A stretch of DNA of 64,000 bases from Pararhodobacter aggregans (GCF_003075525.1 NZ_QDDR01000006.1:235119-299118), one strand, 5' to 3'; positions 53,701 to 61,336 are shown, numbered from the stretch's first letter. Notes: generated by a model from the letters alone, not told the origin. Numbers and translations: made by a program.

Positions 53701-54378
53701 CTCAGGGCGGCGAGCGGCGGCACGCGCAACGTGACGCTGAGCCTGTCGGCGATCTGGCTCGATGCCTCGGGCGCCGCGGTCGGCGCGCCCCAGACGCTGC
53801 TGACCACGCTGGTCACCGCAACGGCCTGGGCGCGGGCCACGGGCGACGGGGTGACGGTCCCGGCCGGGACCGTCGCGGTGACGCTGCGCCTGACCCGGGC
53901 CGGGGGCGGCGCGGGCAATGGCTGGGTCACGGGGCTGAAGGTCGAGCGCGACGGGCTGGGCCTGTCGGACATCACCGCCTCGGGGCTGTTTCGGATGGAA
54001 GCGGCGGCGGGGCCTTCGGGCTACAGCCGCCTCCGTCTGGTCGGCCGCACCAGCACGGCCGAGGCGTACCGCGAGGCGGGGCTTTACATCGACACGCCGG
54101 TGAACCCCGCCGAACCCTCGCGCGTGGCCATCGCCGCCGACCAGTTCACCATCATCGGCCCGGACGGCGCGGTCGTGCCGTTCATCATCGACGGCGACCG
54201 GATCTATCTGACCGGCTCGGCGATCCGCCTGACCGGGGACACCGAGGTCGATGGCAGCTTCGTGATCCGCTCCGGCACCAGCGGCGGGCGGGTCGAAATC
54301 TCGCAACAGGGCATCAGCGTTTACGACGCGGCCGGTGTCCTGCGCATCAGGCTCGGGTGGCTGGGGCTGGGACTATGA
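47782..54378 (+). CDS. Giant tail-tip/host-specificity protein with internal repeats (gpJ-like), 2,198 aa
   Basis: Residues 1-about 640 form a gpJ-like tail-tip hub (IALRLLGSVALSALSQALAP; FSVIEELLKGCNGAMTETGG, with GGVWSLRLGGPGLPVLFLED). About 640-860 is an Ala/Glu/Arg coiled coil (LAAEAQARAEAIATETMARA). About 865-1010 is a jelly-roll carbohydrate-binding-like domain (IWYWDEAPEGWTGDPVAPS). About 1065-1845 is a two-level repeat region (see 50977-53310). About 1890-2060 is a second jelly roll (LIANGSFAGGTLTGWAAVAP), and the end (DQFTIIGPDGAVVPFIIDGD) resembles the gpJ C-terminus. Likely the receptor-contacting fibre. GTG 47779 is an alternative start. Confidence 0.9.
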   Translation: MPAVVSAISGVFAAVSSSAIGSIALRLLGSVALSALSQALAPKPKPSGLRTENTLSGGTTPEAFMLGATATGGTFVCPPMSHGSAGKTPNAFLTYVIELAGIPGHQLDGLILNGERVAILADAPHPDYGQRLGGAYEGRAWIRYHDGSQTTADAMLLAKYPAPFVRPWSADMVGAGICYAVLTFRYDREVFQGWPQCRFELSGVPLYDPRRDSSVGGEGAHRWGQPATYEPSNNTAVQIYNAARGIALPSGDVWGGEIPAEDLPLAVWIAAMNIADTPADDGAAGTEPAFRSGIEVQVADEPFSVIEELLKGCNGAMTETGGVWSLRLGGPGLPVLFLEDDGIIADEAEDFAPFPPIDQIFNAISATHPDPASLWESRESELRANPAWEAEDGGRRLPTSLSLPTVPYPVQVDRVLAALIADHRRMRRHVMTLDTPGAVLEAGDTIAWSSVANGYDGKLFEVTELSRDLFTQQVRASLREVDPGDYDPPSGLVRPNVPVPAPVRPAVQSVPGFAVSPYVLDVEGEARRAGILALWDPEGADDARGLRITIRRAGQGGDGDERPPYLVPAGMAVITEGLVAGDYEVRARLRVDRPTSWTAWLPVTVADVRLGLVELSTEITGWLGALQEWIDGGVIDLPGELASLGAALSAEAEARATALATEAQARADGLLAAANALAAEAQARAEAIATETMARAAALAAEAEARAAGLLEVSEAVEAEAAARAAALTEEAQARAADLAAVGAELSAETAARVALAQETAATLRDQRDRIRAVALEVVELGSQAHLAREELRQSISAQVGDIRATYDAQILTLADEASALAARLVTLEVSSDDLAVQIAQVDQARIAGDEALGQLITAVSVGTATQFDHTRIWYWDEAPEGWTGDPVAPSVTASGWLRPGAASSVLSPTGLTIAGGAYRQVRARIRRVGAPVWAGALWWAGEGETWDEARRVVLEAPDYDDNIGLLTWAPQWTGAIDRIRIDLADGADASNYFELDWLAIGRPAPGASSAELLAEQVARIAADEAEAAERLLLAARLTGVEGVAEGAAEAAEELGIRVTETEDGIEALSGRTAALEATVDDPTSGLAATAAALETLVSRVEALDDGSQVLLAEAIRNLRSSLRQVALESLEADAQAALETQAVREYIAEASQSLTTRIDATDGTVEVLAEAVTLLQAAIPGLATAEALAALSASVTDQGGILEAVVAAQNSLTVAVSGLTTGQTANGAAIEAVELRTTAAEGELASQGTRLSSVETGVSDLETGQTANGAAIEAVEIRTTAAEGELASQGSRLSSVETGVSDLETGQAANGAAIEAVEVRTTAAEGGIEALSGRTATLEATVDDPTSGLAATAAALETLVSRVEALDDGSQVLLAEAIRNLRSSLRQAALESLEAGAQSALQTQAVREYIAEASQILTTRIDTIDGAVEVLAEAVTLLQAAIPGLATAEALAALSASVTDQGGLLEAVVAAQNSLTVSVEDLTTGLAANGAAIDAVEVRTTAAEGEIASQGTRLSSVETGVSDLETGQAANGAAIEAVEVRTTAAEGEIASQGTRLSSVETGVSDLETGQAANGAAIEAVELRTTAAEGEIASQGTRLSSVETGVSDLETGQAANGAAIEAVELRTTAAEGELASQGSRLSSVETGVSDLETGQAANGAAIEAVELRTTAAEGEIASQGTRLSSVETGVSDLETGQAANGAAIEAVELRTTAAEGEIAAQGTRLSSVETGVSDLETGQAANGAAIEAVEVRATAAEGEISSQGTRLSSVETGVSDLETGQAANGAAIEAVEVRTTAAEGEIASQGTRLSSVETGVLDLETGQAANGAAIEAVEVRTTAAEGEIASLVVAQTALTADLAGKADASVVAGLTAQVTEIDGEVTALSGATTIVQAAVQGANLIANGSFAGGTLTGWAAVAPGMMVIARDPGSVTPAEALAPTPHVLRIYQSASAQTADVAVAVPVTPGEMLRASLLRAASGGTRNVTLSLSAIWLDASGAAVGAPQTLLTTLVTATAWARATGDGVTVPAGTVAVTLRLTRAGGGAGNGWVTGLKVERDGLGLSDITASGLFRMEAAAGPSGYSRLRLVGRTSTAEAYREAGLYIDTPVNPAEPSRVAIAADQFTIIGPDGAVVPFIIDGDRIYLTGSAIRLTGDTEVDGSFVIRSGTSGGRVEISQQGISVYDAAGVLRIRLGWLGLGL
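50977..53310 (+). repeat. Two-level tandem repeat in the tail-tip gene
   Basis: Exact architecture by position: a 537-bp unit (50977-51513), two 126-bp units (51514-51765), a second 537-bp unit (51766-52302), then eight 126-bp units (52303-53310), all in frame. The 126-bp unit encodes 42 residues around SQGTRLSSVETGVSDLETGQ and ANGAAIEAVEVRTTAAEGE, a heptad-compatible trimeric coiled-coil pattern. Copies differ mostly at synonymous positions. Confidence 0.9.
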
Positions 54379-54854
54379 CGGCAGTATTCGACATCTTCGA
54401 CGCCACCGGCGTGCGGGTCCTCTCGATGGCCGAGGCCTTGCCCCGGATCGTTCACACCCAGCGCTTCCCGGCCGATTTCGCCGGGAGCTTCTCGGTGCCG
54501 GAATTTGATCTCGCCCAGGGGCTTTTCTACTACTCCCCGGTGCCGGTCATCACCCGGAGCTGGATCTCCGGCGCCTCAAGACCCTTGGCACGCGAGCCGG
54601 ACACCTTCGACTTCTCGGCCATGTCCCCCGGCTTCGGTGTACACTACCCGGTCCTCGGCAACGTCTTCGCGTTGCCCAGCATGAACTGGGACGAGCCGAC
54701 CAGGACCATGACGGTCGCCCCCTCGGACCTGCCCCCGGATTGGCCGCAGTATTTCGAGGGGAACTTTCGCTTCCCCTTCGTCGGCAACAACACCTACCGA
54801 CCGGATTATTTCATCACTTTCTTGCACGTACATCGCCGCGTGGAGGTGACGTGA
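54375..54854 (+). CDS. Phage tail-region protein of unknown function, 159 aa
   Basis: ATG overlaps the tail-tip stop (ATGA). Beta-rich protein with many aromatic residues (FPADFAGSFSVPEFDLAQGL; YFEGNFRFPFVGNNTYRPDY). Aromatic-rich small tail proteins often bind glycans or the fibre, but I recognise no domain. Overlaps the next start (TGATG). Confidence 0.6.
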   Translation: MTAVFDIFDATGVRVLSMAEALPRIVHTQRFPADFAGSFSVPEFDLAQGLFYYSPVPVITRSWISGASRPLAREPDTFDFSAMSPGFGVHYPVLGNVFALPSMNWDEPTRTMTVAPSDLPPDWPQYFEGNFRFPFVGNNTYRPDYFITFLHVHRRVEVT

Positions 54855-55696
54855 TGGGCGACACCCTCTCGATCCTCAACGACGACGGCGCCGAGATCAT
54901 CGACGACCTGCACCAGGTCTTGCGGGTCTACGCATCGGGCACGACCTATTCCTCGGCCGCGATGTCCAGCGCGCTTCAAGCTGCAACGCCGTCCGATTAT
55001 GTGGTGCATGCGACCGCGCTCGGAATGCCGGATTTTGTCGACATCAGCCTGTGCCATGACTGCGAATGGCTGAGCTTCGGGAACGGCAGATACGGCATCT
55101 TCCCCGTCTTCGAACCGGGCACGGGTGGTGGGTTCAGCGCCTTCTACCAGTTCGCGGGCCAGCCGATCGCCTTCAGTCTGGAGACCGAGTTCGATCTGGC
55201 CGACCCGCGGGTGCCGAAGGGCACCTTCTGCCAGGTCAGCGGGAGCGGCCGCCCCTTCAAGCTGACCGCGCCCCTGATCGGCGGTCCGCATTCCGACGAT
55301 TGGGGCCTTCAGGTCTTCGACCCGGACGGTGCGCCTGTCTTCGACAGCCGGGATGAGGTTCTGGCGGTTCGCTATGCCTTCGTCATCCCGCAGGCCCTGG
55401 CCGACCATGTGCTTCTGACCGGCGAGTCCCGGCTGATCGACCTGCCCGAGGCGATGCCGGACCTGTGGATCTCGCTGCCGTTCTTCTGCTGCTGGGCGCA
55501 CGTCTTCGTGCGCTACCACGTCGAGGGCGGAAACCCCCGCTACGTCTACGAGCGCCGGATCCTGAGCCTCACCCAGTGGGATGATACCCGCCTCAACCTG
55601 TTCTGCTCGGTGACCGAGGTCACGCGCCTGACCCCCGACAAGACGCCGATCTTCACCCACGACGTGGTGGTCTACGTCGCCCGCAACATCCCCTGA
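54854..55696 (+). CDS. Phage tail-region protein of unknown function, 280 aa
   Basis: Starts MGDTLSILNDDGAEIIDDLH; contains cysteines in short clusters (LCHDCEW; FFCCWAH) and many aromatic residues, with a beta-rich pattern (VFDPDGAPVFDSRDEVLAVR). The start resembles the N-terminus of the preceding gene (both begin with a short D-rich beta segment before long beta sheet), so the two may be related structural proteins of the tail tip. No named family. Confidence 0.6.
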   Translation: MGDTLSILNDDGAEIIDDLHQVLRVYASGTTYSSAAMSSALQAATPSDYVVHATALGMPDFVDISLCHDCEWLSFGNGRYGIFPVFEPGTGGGFSAFYQFAGQPIAFSLETEFDLADPRVPKGTFCQVSGSGRPFKLTAPLIGGPHSDDWGLQVFDPDGAPVFDSRDEVLAVRYAFVIPQALADHVLLTGESRLIDLPEAMPDLWISLPFFCCWAHVFVRYHVEGGNPRYVYERRILSLTQWDDTRLNLFCSVTEVTRLTPDKTPIFTHDVVVYVARNIP

Positions 55697-55711
55697 ACTC
55701 CGGAGGCTCCT

Positions 55712-58471
55712 TTGGCTCTCGATACCCTTTACTCCCTTGGCACCGTCAGCGTCGGGGCGGGCAGCACCACCGTCACCGGCGCGGGCACCGCCTGGATCAC
55801 CTCGAACACGCGGCCGGGCGACGATTTCCGCGCTCTGGGCCTGACCGTGCCGATCGCCTCGATCGACAGCGCCACCCAGATCACCCTGGCCCGGCCCTGG
55901 CCCGGGGCGGCGATCGCCGCCGGGAATTACGATATCCGGCAGATCGACGACGGCGCCCGCGCCCTGACCGCGGCCAATATCATGCGCCAGTCGCTCGGCT
56001 CGGGCACGCTGACCTCGCTGGCGGCGCTGACCAGCGGGGCCAACCTCATGCCCTATTGGACCGGCGCGGGGGTCATGGCCACCACGCCGCTCTCGGCCGC
56101 CGCCCGGACCCTGCTGGCGGGGGCCTCGGTCGCGGCCATGCGCGATGTCCTGGGCGTCGGCACGCCGGAAGACTACGCCACGGCCGAGGATGTCGAGCGG
56201 ATCGAGGGCGGCCTGACGCTCGCGGCCCTGGCCGGGACCAAGGGGGTCACGGCTGTCGATGTCCTGGTCTATGACACCGGCCGCGACAGCGACGGCGGGG
56301 CCTGGCGCAAGCGCTGCCAGCACACGAGCTGGTGGAACGAGACCCTGAACACCGCCACCCGCGGCGCGCGGCGGGAGTTCCCGGCGGTGGCGGTGATCGT
56401 CGCGGAGGCGGGGAAGATCACGATCTACGATGGTGACGACCCGGCGCTGCCGATGTGGATGGTGTTCAACGCCGCGGGCGGCATGGCCCTCGATGCCAAT
56501 ATTCTGCCGGGGGACCCGATCACCTCCATCGCCATGCTGAACGGCACCCTGGTGGTCTCGAGCAACAACACCGGCGGCGGGCGCGGCGGGGTTCGCACGA
56601 TCTGCTTTGTCTCCGATCAAGCCGACAACATGGGTCTGTCCAGTTCCTACCGGGATTACAACGGGGCTATCGCCGACAGGAATTCGGGGAGGACGTATCG
56701 GGCGGGTGACTCGAACGCTCTGGTCAATGCGGTCGCCAACGATGTCGCGATGACCGTCCTGCCCGGCGCCCCTGCCGATCCGGTCACCGGCCTGCCGGTG
56801 CCGACCATCGCCGTGGCGACCGACGGCGGAGTCTCGGTCATCAAGGACGACGGCAGTGTCGTCGATATCGCCTATGCGGCCTATTCGCGCAGCATCCGCG
56901 TGGCCTTCCGCGCTGATGGCGCCCTGGTCTTCTCCGTCGATTCCCTGCCATCCAATCAGCGATGGGTCCATGTGTTCCGCCGCATCCCCGCCGCCGACAT
57001 CCTGGAGACCAATGGCTACACCAAGGGCGCGTCGGACGAGCATTACGCCGCGCTCTACAACGCAGCCTACAATCTGGACCTGCAGTGGCCGGGGTTGTGG
57101 ACGGGCGTGGAGGCGACGAGCAATGGCGTCAACCGACTTGCCCCGGAGGCATGGGGTAGCGCGCAGGGCCTGATCCGGCTGGCCTCCAACCCCTCCGCCC
57201 CGTCGAAAGGTATGCTCGCCGCCATCTCGGCCAGCCATACCAGCGGCTGGCTGGTCGGCGCGACCAAGGGCGCCTTTCTGTCCTCGACCGACAGCGCCCC
57301 GCTGGTCGGGTCGGGTGAGCTGGTGACCAATGGCACCTTCGACACGGATCTGAGCGGGTGGACGGCTGCGACACCGGAAACGGTGCTGACCCATAACGCG
57401 GGCCGCATCCGGGTCGCAGGCACTGCCGCAGGCGCGTACGGCAAGGCGGCGGCGACCATCCCGACCGTGATCGGCAAAACCTATGTCCTGCAGCTTGAGG
57501 GCTTTGCCGGGACCGGCTCGCCCTATGTCTACCTCGGCTCGAGCGCGGGGGCATCGAACTATGCCGCCGTCGCGCCCAGTGCGGGACCCATCACCTTCGT
57601 CGCCATTTCGGCCACGACCCATATCACCCTCTACAGCAGCGGGGCGCTCGGCGTCTTCTACAGCGAATACGACAACGTTTCGGTCAGGCTCGCGGAGCCC
57701 GACCGCTCGGCTGGCGCCAGGGGCGTGATCGCGCAGGGCACGCTGACCCGGGCGGCGGTGGCGGCCGGGGCGGAGCTGATGGGCTACAGCGGCTGGTCGG
57801 CGGCGAATTACCTCGAGCAGGCCTACAACCCGGCGCTGGACTTGGGGACCGGGGATTTCTGCGTCATGGGCTGGGTCAATTACCCCGCCGGGGGGGCGCA
57901 ATATCTCTTCGCCCGGCAGGACGCTGCCCAATCCGGCCCGCGGCTGCGGATCTACACCGGCGGCGGCTCGATCACCGCGAGTTCGAGCGGCGCCACCCTG
58001 ACCGGGACGCTGGCGATGACGGTCGGGGCCTGGGGGCATGTGGTCTATCTGCGGAAGGACGGCGTCGCGCAGCTCTATCTCAACGGGCGGCTGCATCTGT
58101 CGGCGGCGGATGCGGCGAGCGTCAGCAACACCAGCGCGGTGACGCGGCTGGGGGCCAATGTGAACGGGGCGTTTCCGTTGACGGCGGGCGCGCTGGCGCT
58201 GTGGCGGATCGGCGCGACCGCGCCTTCGGCCGAGCAGATCCGCAAGATCCACGCCGACGAGAAGGCCCTGTTCCAGCCCGGCGCGCAATGCACGCTCTAC
58301 GGCGCCTCGGATGCCGTGACGGCGCTGGCCGAGGATCCGGTGACCGGCCTTCTGCATGTCGGCACCAGCGCGGGCCGCAGCGATTTCCGGGGCCTGCGCC
58401 GCATCGCCAACACCACCACCGCCGTTACCACCGCGATCAGCGCGATGGGCGGCCTCATCGCGGAGCAATGA
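55712..58471 (+). CDS. Tail fibre with LamG-like lectin domain, 919 aa
   Basis: TTG start 7 nt after GGAGG. The N-terminal region (GTVSVGAGSTTVTGAGTAWI) resembles a tail-attachment module. A middle part (about 190-480) has beta-propeller-like repeats (IATVDGGVSV-type strands near VAVATDGGVSVIKDDGSVVD). A jelly-roll segment NGTFDTDLSGWTAATPET follows at about 540. The C-terminal 230 residues are a LamG/concanavalin-type domain (LDLGTGDFCVMGWVNYPAGG; GHVVYLRKDGVAQLYLNGRL). Likely a surface-glycan-binding fibre. Confidence 0.82.
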   Translation: MALDTLYSLGTVSVGAGSTTVTGAGTAWITSNTRPGDDFRALGLTVPIASIDSATQITLARPWPGAAIAAGNYDIRQIDDGARALTAANIMRQSLGSGTLTSLAALTSGANLMPYWTGAGVMATTPLSAAARTLLAGASVAAMRDVLGVGTPEDYATAEDVERIEGGLTLAALAGTKGVTAVDVLVYDTGRDSDGGAWRKRCQHTSWWNETLNTATRGARREFPAVAVIVAEAGKITIYDGDDPALPMWMVFNAAGGMALDANILPGDPITSIAMLNGTLVVSSNNTGGGRGGVRTICFVSDQADNMGLSSSYRDYNGAIADRNSGRTYRAGDSNALVNAVANDVAMTVLPGAPADPVTGLPVPTIAVATDGGVSVIKDDGSVVDIAYAAYSRSIRVAFRADGALVFSVDSLPSNQRWVHVFRRIPAADILETNGYTKGASDEHYAALYNAAYNLDLQWPGLWTGVEATSNGVNRLAPEAWGSAQGLIRLASNPSAPSKGMLAAISASHTSGWLVGATKGAFLSSTDSAPLVGSGELVTNGTFDTDLSGWTAATPETVLTHNAGRIRVAGTAAGAYGKAAATIPTVIGKTYVLQLEGFAGTGSPYVYLGSSAGASNYAAVAPSAGPITFVAISATTHITLYSSGALGVFYSEYDNVSVRLAEPDRSAGARGVIAQGTLTRAAVAAGAELMGYSGWSAANYLEQAYNPALDLGTGDFCVMGWVNYPAGGAQYLFARQDAAQSGPRLRIYTGGGSITASSSGATLTGTLAMTVGAWGHVVYLRKDGVAQLYLNGRLHLSAADAASVSNTSAVTRLGANVNGAFPLTAGALALWRIGATAPSAEQIRKIHADEKALFQPGAQCTLYGASDAVTALAEDPVTGLLHVGTSAGRSDFRGLRRIANTTTAVTTAISAMGGLIAEQ

Positions 58472-58472
58472 C

Positions 58473-58766
58473 ATGAATGTCCGTATCGCCAAACCCGCCC
58501 AGATCCTGCGCGCGAAGCTGGCGCGACCGTCCACTGAGCGGGCAAGGCTCCTGCCGCAGCTGAGGTTCACCGGCAATGCAACCGCCACGAGCTTCGCCCT
58601 TCCGCAGGGCCAGGCCCCCTACGCCGTCTTCGCAGCCGGTGCCCTGCTGCGCGAGGGCGCGGCCGATGATTACACCACCACCTTCGACGGGTTCGTGCAT
58701 CGCGTGGTCTTCGCGGTCGCCCCGGCCAGCGGCGACGACGTGACCATCTGGCCGGTGGAGGCGTGA
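58473..58766 (+). CDS. Small tail-fibre-associated protein, 97 aa
   Basis: A beta-rich basic protein (FTGNATATSFALPQGQAPYA; TTFDGFVHRVVFAVAPASGD). The pattern of alternating hydrophobic strands matches short fibre-tip or fibre-cap proteins seen after lambdoid fibres. No named family. Precedes the 180-aa gene by 2 nt. Confidence 0.6.
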   Translation: MNVRIAKPAQILRAKLARPSTERARLLPQLRFTGNATATSFALPQGQAPYAVFAAGALLREGAADDYTTTFDGFVHRVVFAVAPASGDDVTIWPVEA

Positions 58767-58768
58767 CC

Positions 58769-59311
58769 ATGACCATCAATCAGGCCGTGCTCGACGAGCT
58801 GGGCTTCGCCAAGGGGCAGCCCCCGATGACCGGCGGGCAGTTCCGCAAGCGGGTCGAGGCCTATTTGCGCCGGGAATGGCATCCGCTGATGCGCGAGATC
58901 GACCCCGCGGGCTTCGAGACCTGGCGCGCCTCCATGCTGCCCACCGTCGCCGAGGCCGAGGCCAACTTCGCCTTCAACTGGCAACTGGCCGCCTACCGCG
59001 AGGCCAGCGCCCGCCTGGCGCGCTATCGGCTGGCAGAGGGCCGGGCCGAGATCCTCGAGGAGCAGGCAACCGGCGAACTCGACGCCGAGGGCCAGCCGAT
59101 CACCGAAACCATCGTCCTCGCCCCGGCCATCCCCCCGCTGCCCGCCGAGATCGAGGCGACGGCCTATGACGAGACTGGTGCCCCGGTGGGCGTCGAGCCC
59201 ATCCCCAACCCCGCGATCCTCACCGACGACACCGAACGCGCCGCCGCCCAGGCCGTGATCGACGCCACCCCGCAGCCGGTCCTGGACTTCGCGGCCGGGC
59301 TGGAAGGGTAG
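58769..59311 (+). CDS. Tail-fibre-linked protein, possible fibre chaperone, 180 aa
   Basis: A helical protein with repeated Ala/Arg/Glu stretches (AYREASARLARYRLAEGRAE; EILEEQATGELDAEGQPITE) and a Pro-rich end (LAPAIPPLPAEIEATAYDET). Location directly after the fibres suggests a fibre assembly chaperone or accessory protein, but the function is a guess. A GTG start at 58763 is possible. Confidence 0.55.
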   Translation: MTINQAVLDELGFAKGQPPMTGGQFRKRVEAYLRREWHPLMREIDPAGFETWRASMLPTVAEAEANFAFNWQLAAYREASARLARYRLAEGRAEILEEQATGELDAEGQPITETIVLAPAIPPLPAEIEATAYDETGAPVGVEPIPNPAILTDDTERAAAQAVIDATPQPVLDFAAGLEG

Positions 59312-59316
59312 GGGCT

Positions 59317-59550
59317 ATGGAATCGTTGATCCCCGCGCTCCTGACCTGGGCGACCGCGCAGGGCCCCGCCTGGGTGCTGCTGCTGGGCGCGCTCGCGGGC
59401 TGGTGGCAGCATGCGCGGGACGCCCGGGCGCGCGAGGATGCGCTGAACGACAAGCTGCTGACCGCCGCGGTCGAGGGTCAGAAGCAGACCTATGAGGCGA
59501 TCAGCACCATCCGCGAGGCGCTGATCCATATTAACCGCGGGAGGCCGTGA
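59317..59550 (+). CDS. Small membrane protein in the lysis region, 77 aa
   Basis: One N-terminal TM segment (LTWATAQGPAWVLLLGALAG) then a polar helical tail (REDALNDKLLTAAVEGQKQT). First gene of the lysis group, so it could be an antiholin or holin-like protein; lone-TM size is compatible with a type III holin. Confidence 0.6.
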   Translation: MESLIPALLTWATAQGPAWVLLLGALAGWWQHARDARAREDALNDKLLTAAVEGQKQTYEAISTIREALIHINRGRP

Positions 59551-59708
59551 TGCGCCTGCTGCCCCGCTTCCCCAAACGCGCCGAGTCCCAAAAGGAGGCG
59601 CAACGTAAACAGGCAGAGGCCGAGCTGGCGATCGCCACCGATGCGCTGGCGTCGCTGGTTGGCGAGCTGCGCGCCGCGCTCTCCGAGGCTCAAAGGACCA
59701 GCAAATGA
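59550..59708 (+). CDS. Small helical protein, 52 aa
   Basis: ATG shares one base with the preceding stop (TGATG) and its stop overlaps the next ATG (ATGA). Very basic N-terminus (MRLLPRFPKRAESQKEAQRK) then a helix (AELAIATDALASLVGELRAA). No domain; a regulator of the lysis genes would fit the position. Confidence 0.5.
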   Translation: MRLLPRFPKRAESQKEAQRKQAEAELAIATDALASLVGELRAALSEAQRTSK

Positions 59709-60064
59709 ACTCCCTGATCGTGCAACTCAGCTCGGCCGCGGCGGCCGGCAGCATGCTCCTGGTCCTCTGGGCCTATCTGCCGCTGGCCTGGCGCCTGCGC
59801 GACCCGCTGGGCCGGATCCTGGCCGCGGCGGCGACGGTGCTGGCGCTGGCCTATCTGCTGCGCTCGGCCGCCTGGGACTGGGCGCATCTGCCCAGCGGCC
59901 CGGCCGTCAACGCGGCCTTCAACCTGCTGATCGTGCTGGCCGCCTATCTGTTCCTGCGTGGCCGCCTGCTGACCATCCCCGAACCCGAGCGCAGCCATTG
60001 GCGCTGGTGGACCGCCTGGGCCCACCCCGCCAGCCGCTGCCTCATCCCCTGGCGGCGCAAGTAG
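59705..60064 (+). CDS. Holin candidate (three-TM membrane protein), 119 aa
   Basis: Three hydrophobic segments (AAAAGSMLLVLWAYLPLAW; LAAAATVLALAYLLRSAAW; AAFNLLIVLAAYLFLRGRL) and a basic C-terminus ending WRRK. This is the class I holin topology, and it lies 30 nt before the endolysin. It would form the lesion that releases or energises the amidase. No family signature beyond topology. Confidence 0.7.
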   Translation: MNSLIVQLSSAAAAGSMLLVLWAYLPLAWRLRDPLGRILAAAATVLALAYLLRSAAWDWAHLPSGPAVNAAFNLLIVLAAYLFLRGRLLTIPEPERSHWRWWTAWAHPASRCLIPWRRK

Positions 60065-60094
60065 CCGCCGCACCCTCCCCGAAAGGAAACCACC

Positions 60095-60559
60095 ATGATC
60101 CGCCAAGGACGCGCCGGGTATCCCGTGCGCGAAGTCATCGTGCATTGCGCCGCCACCCGGTCGAACTGGATGCACAACCGCCCGCTTGCCGACAAGGTCG
60201 CCGAGATCCGCCGCTGGCACGTCCAGGACCGCGGCTGGCGCGACATCGGCTATCACTGGATTATCGACCGCGACGGTGCGGTTGCCCCCGGCCGGGCCGA
60301 GACCGAGATCGGGGCCCACGTCGCCGGGCACAACGCCGGCACCATCGGGATCAGCCTGATCGGCGGCCATGGCGCGGCGGCTGACGACCGTTTCGCCGAC
60401 CACTTCACCCCGGCGCAGGATTCCGCGCTGCGTCGGCTGATCGCCGAGATCGAGGGCCGCGCGGGTGGCGCGCTGAAGGTTAGCGGGCACAACGAGTATG
60501 CGCCCAAGGCCTGCCCGGGGTTCCATGTCGCCCGGTGGTATCGGCAGGGCAGGGCGTGA
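60095..60559 (+). CDS. Endolysin: N-acetylmuramoyl-L-alanine amidase (amidase_2)
   Basis: A 154-aa zinc amidase of the T7-lysozyme type that cleaves the amide bond between muramic acid and peptide. Ligands and catalytic residues match the family: H17 (VREVIVHCAA), Y53 (GYHWIIDRDG), H132 and C140 with K138 between (VSGHNEYAPKACPGF). No signal peptide, so it needs a holin. GGAAACC precedes the ATG. Its stop overlaps the GTG of the next gene. Confidence 0.93.
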   Translation: MIRQGRAGYPVREVIVHCAATRSNWMHNRPLADKVAEIRRWHVQDRGWRDIGYHWIIDRDGAVAPGRAETEIGAHVAGHNAGTIGISLIGGHGAAADDRFADHFTPAQDSALRRLIAEIEGRAGGALKVSGHNEYAPKACPGFHVARWYRQGRA

Positions 60560-60909
60560 TCGCCCGGCTTCTTGATCGCCTCGGCGCCTGGATCTGGCCC
60601 CTCGCGATCCTCGCGCTGGTGGCCTCGCACGGCGCCGCGTTCCGGACGGCCTGGTCCTGGCGCGGCGACCGGGAGGCGGCGGCGCTGGCCGAGCACCGCG
60701 ACCGCCTGCAGCGGGAGATCTTCAACGCGGCCGAGGCCCTGTCCCGCACGGAATACGACCTGCGCCTGCGCCACGAGGCGCTGGCCGCCCGAGCCCTGGA
60801 GCACGACTATGCCATCCTCGCCGATCCCCGCGCTTGCCTTGTCCCTGACCCTGACGACCTGTCTCGGCTCCGCGCCCGGTGGGGTGCAACCCGCACCCCT
60901 GCCGATTGA
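60556..60909 (+). CDS. i-spanin (Rz-like)
   Basis: GTG overlaps the amidase stop (GTGA). A 117-aa protein with one N-terminal TM (LGAWIWPLAILALVASHGAA) and a periplasmic helical coiled coil (EAAALAEHRDRLQREIFNAA). This is the Rz topology, and an out-of-frame lipoprotein-like gene starts inside it. It would link inner membrane to the o-spanin for the last step of lysis. Confidence 0.75.
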   Translation: MIARLLDRLGAWIWPLAILALVASHGAAFRTAWSWRGDREAAALAEHRDRLQREIFNAAEALSRTEYDLRLRHEALAARALEHDYAILADPRACLVPDPDDLSRLRARWGATRTPAD

Positions 60910-61066
60910 GGCGCGGCTGCCCTGCACCGACCCGGCCGAGCTGCTGGGCGGCCGGGACTGGCGCCTGATCGTCGGCCGCATGGGCGATGCGCTGATTACC
61001 TGCGAGGGCCGGCGCGGCCTGGCGGTGCAGGGCTATGACGGGCTGGCGGGGGCGGTAGGGGGCTGA
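60809..61066 (+). CDS. o-spanin (Rz1-like), overlapping Rz out of frame
   Basis: ATG 60809 lies inside the Rz gene in another frame; the frame extends past the Rz stop to 61066. The 85-aa product begins MPSSPIPALALSLTLTTC, a short signal with a lipobox-like TTC (the -1 Thr is unusual), followed by a Pro-rich segment (APGGVQPAPLPIEARLP). Nested Rz/Rz1 pairs are typical of lambda-like phages. The C-terminal half is longer than usual for Rz1. Confidence 0.65.
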   Translation: MPSSPIPALALSLTLTTCLGSAPGGVQPAPLPIEARLPCTDPAELLGGRDWRLIVGRMGDALITCEGRRGLAVQGYDGLAGAVGG

Positions 61067-61336
61067 GCGAGGTGCTGGCCTTCCCTGGGCGGCACCCCGC
61101 GCTGCCCAGGGCACACAAGGGCAGGAGTACCCCCCCCGGAGGTATACGCGCGCGGGCGCGAAATTAACGGATCATCGTGACCGGACGGAGGCCCTCGTCA
61201 TCATCTCGTCACCGAGGCGATACGAGAATAGCGCCGCTCCTTTTTAAAATTCTAATCACCCTAGTGACTTGCCTTGGCAGCTGACTAGTGGTTACAGGGC
61301 TGCATCCGTCCTATTAAGAAATGATAGGAACTTCAT

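Noticed and set aside
54806..58588. A 1,260-codon minus-strand open frame opposite the tail genes
   Set aside because: Low-complexity Arg/Gly/His-rich translation with no domain, lying opposite convincing fibre genes; a shadow frame.
34172..60064. Gene transfer agent (RcGTA-like) cluster
   Set aside because: RcGTA uses a different terminase and capsid set and has no integrase or att sites; this cluster has Nu1/GpA terminase, gpW, gpD, replication genes and flanking att sites.
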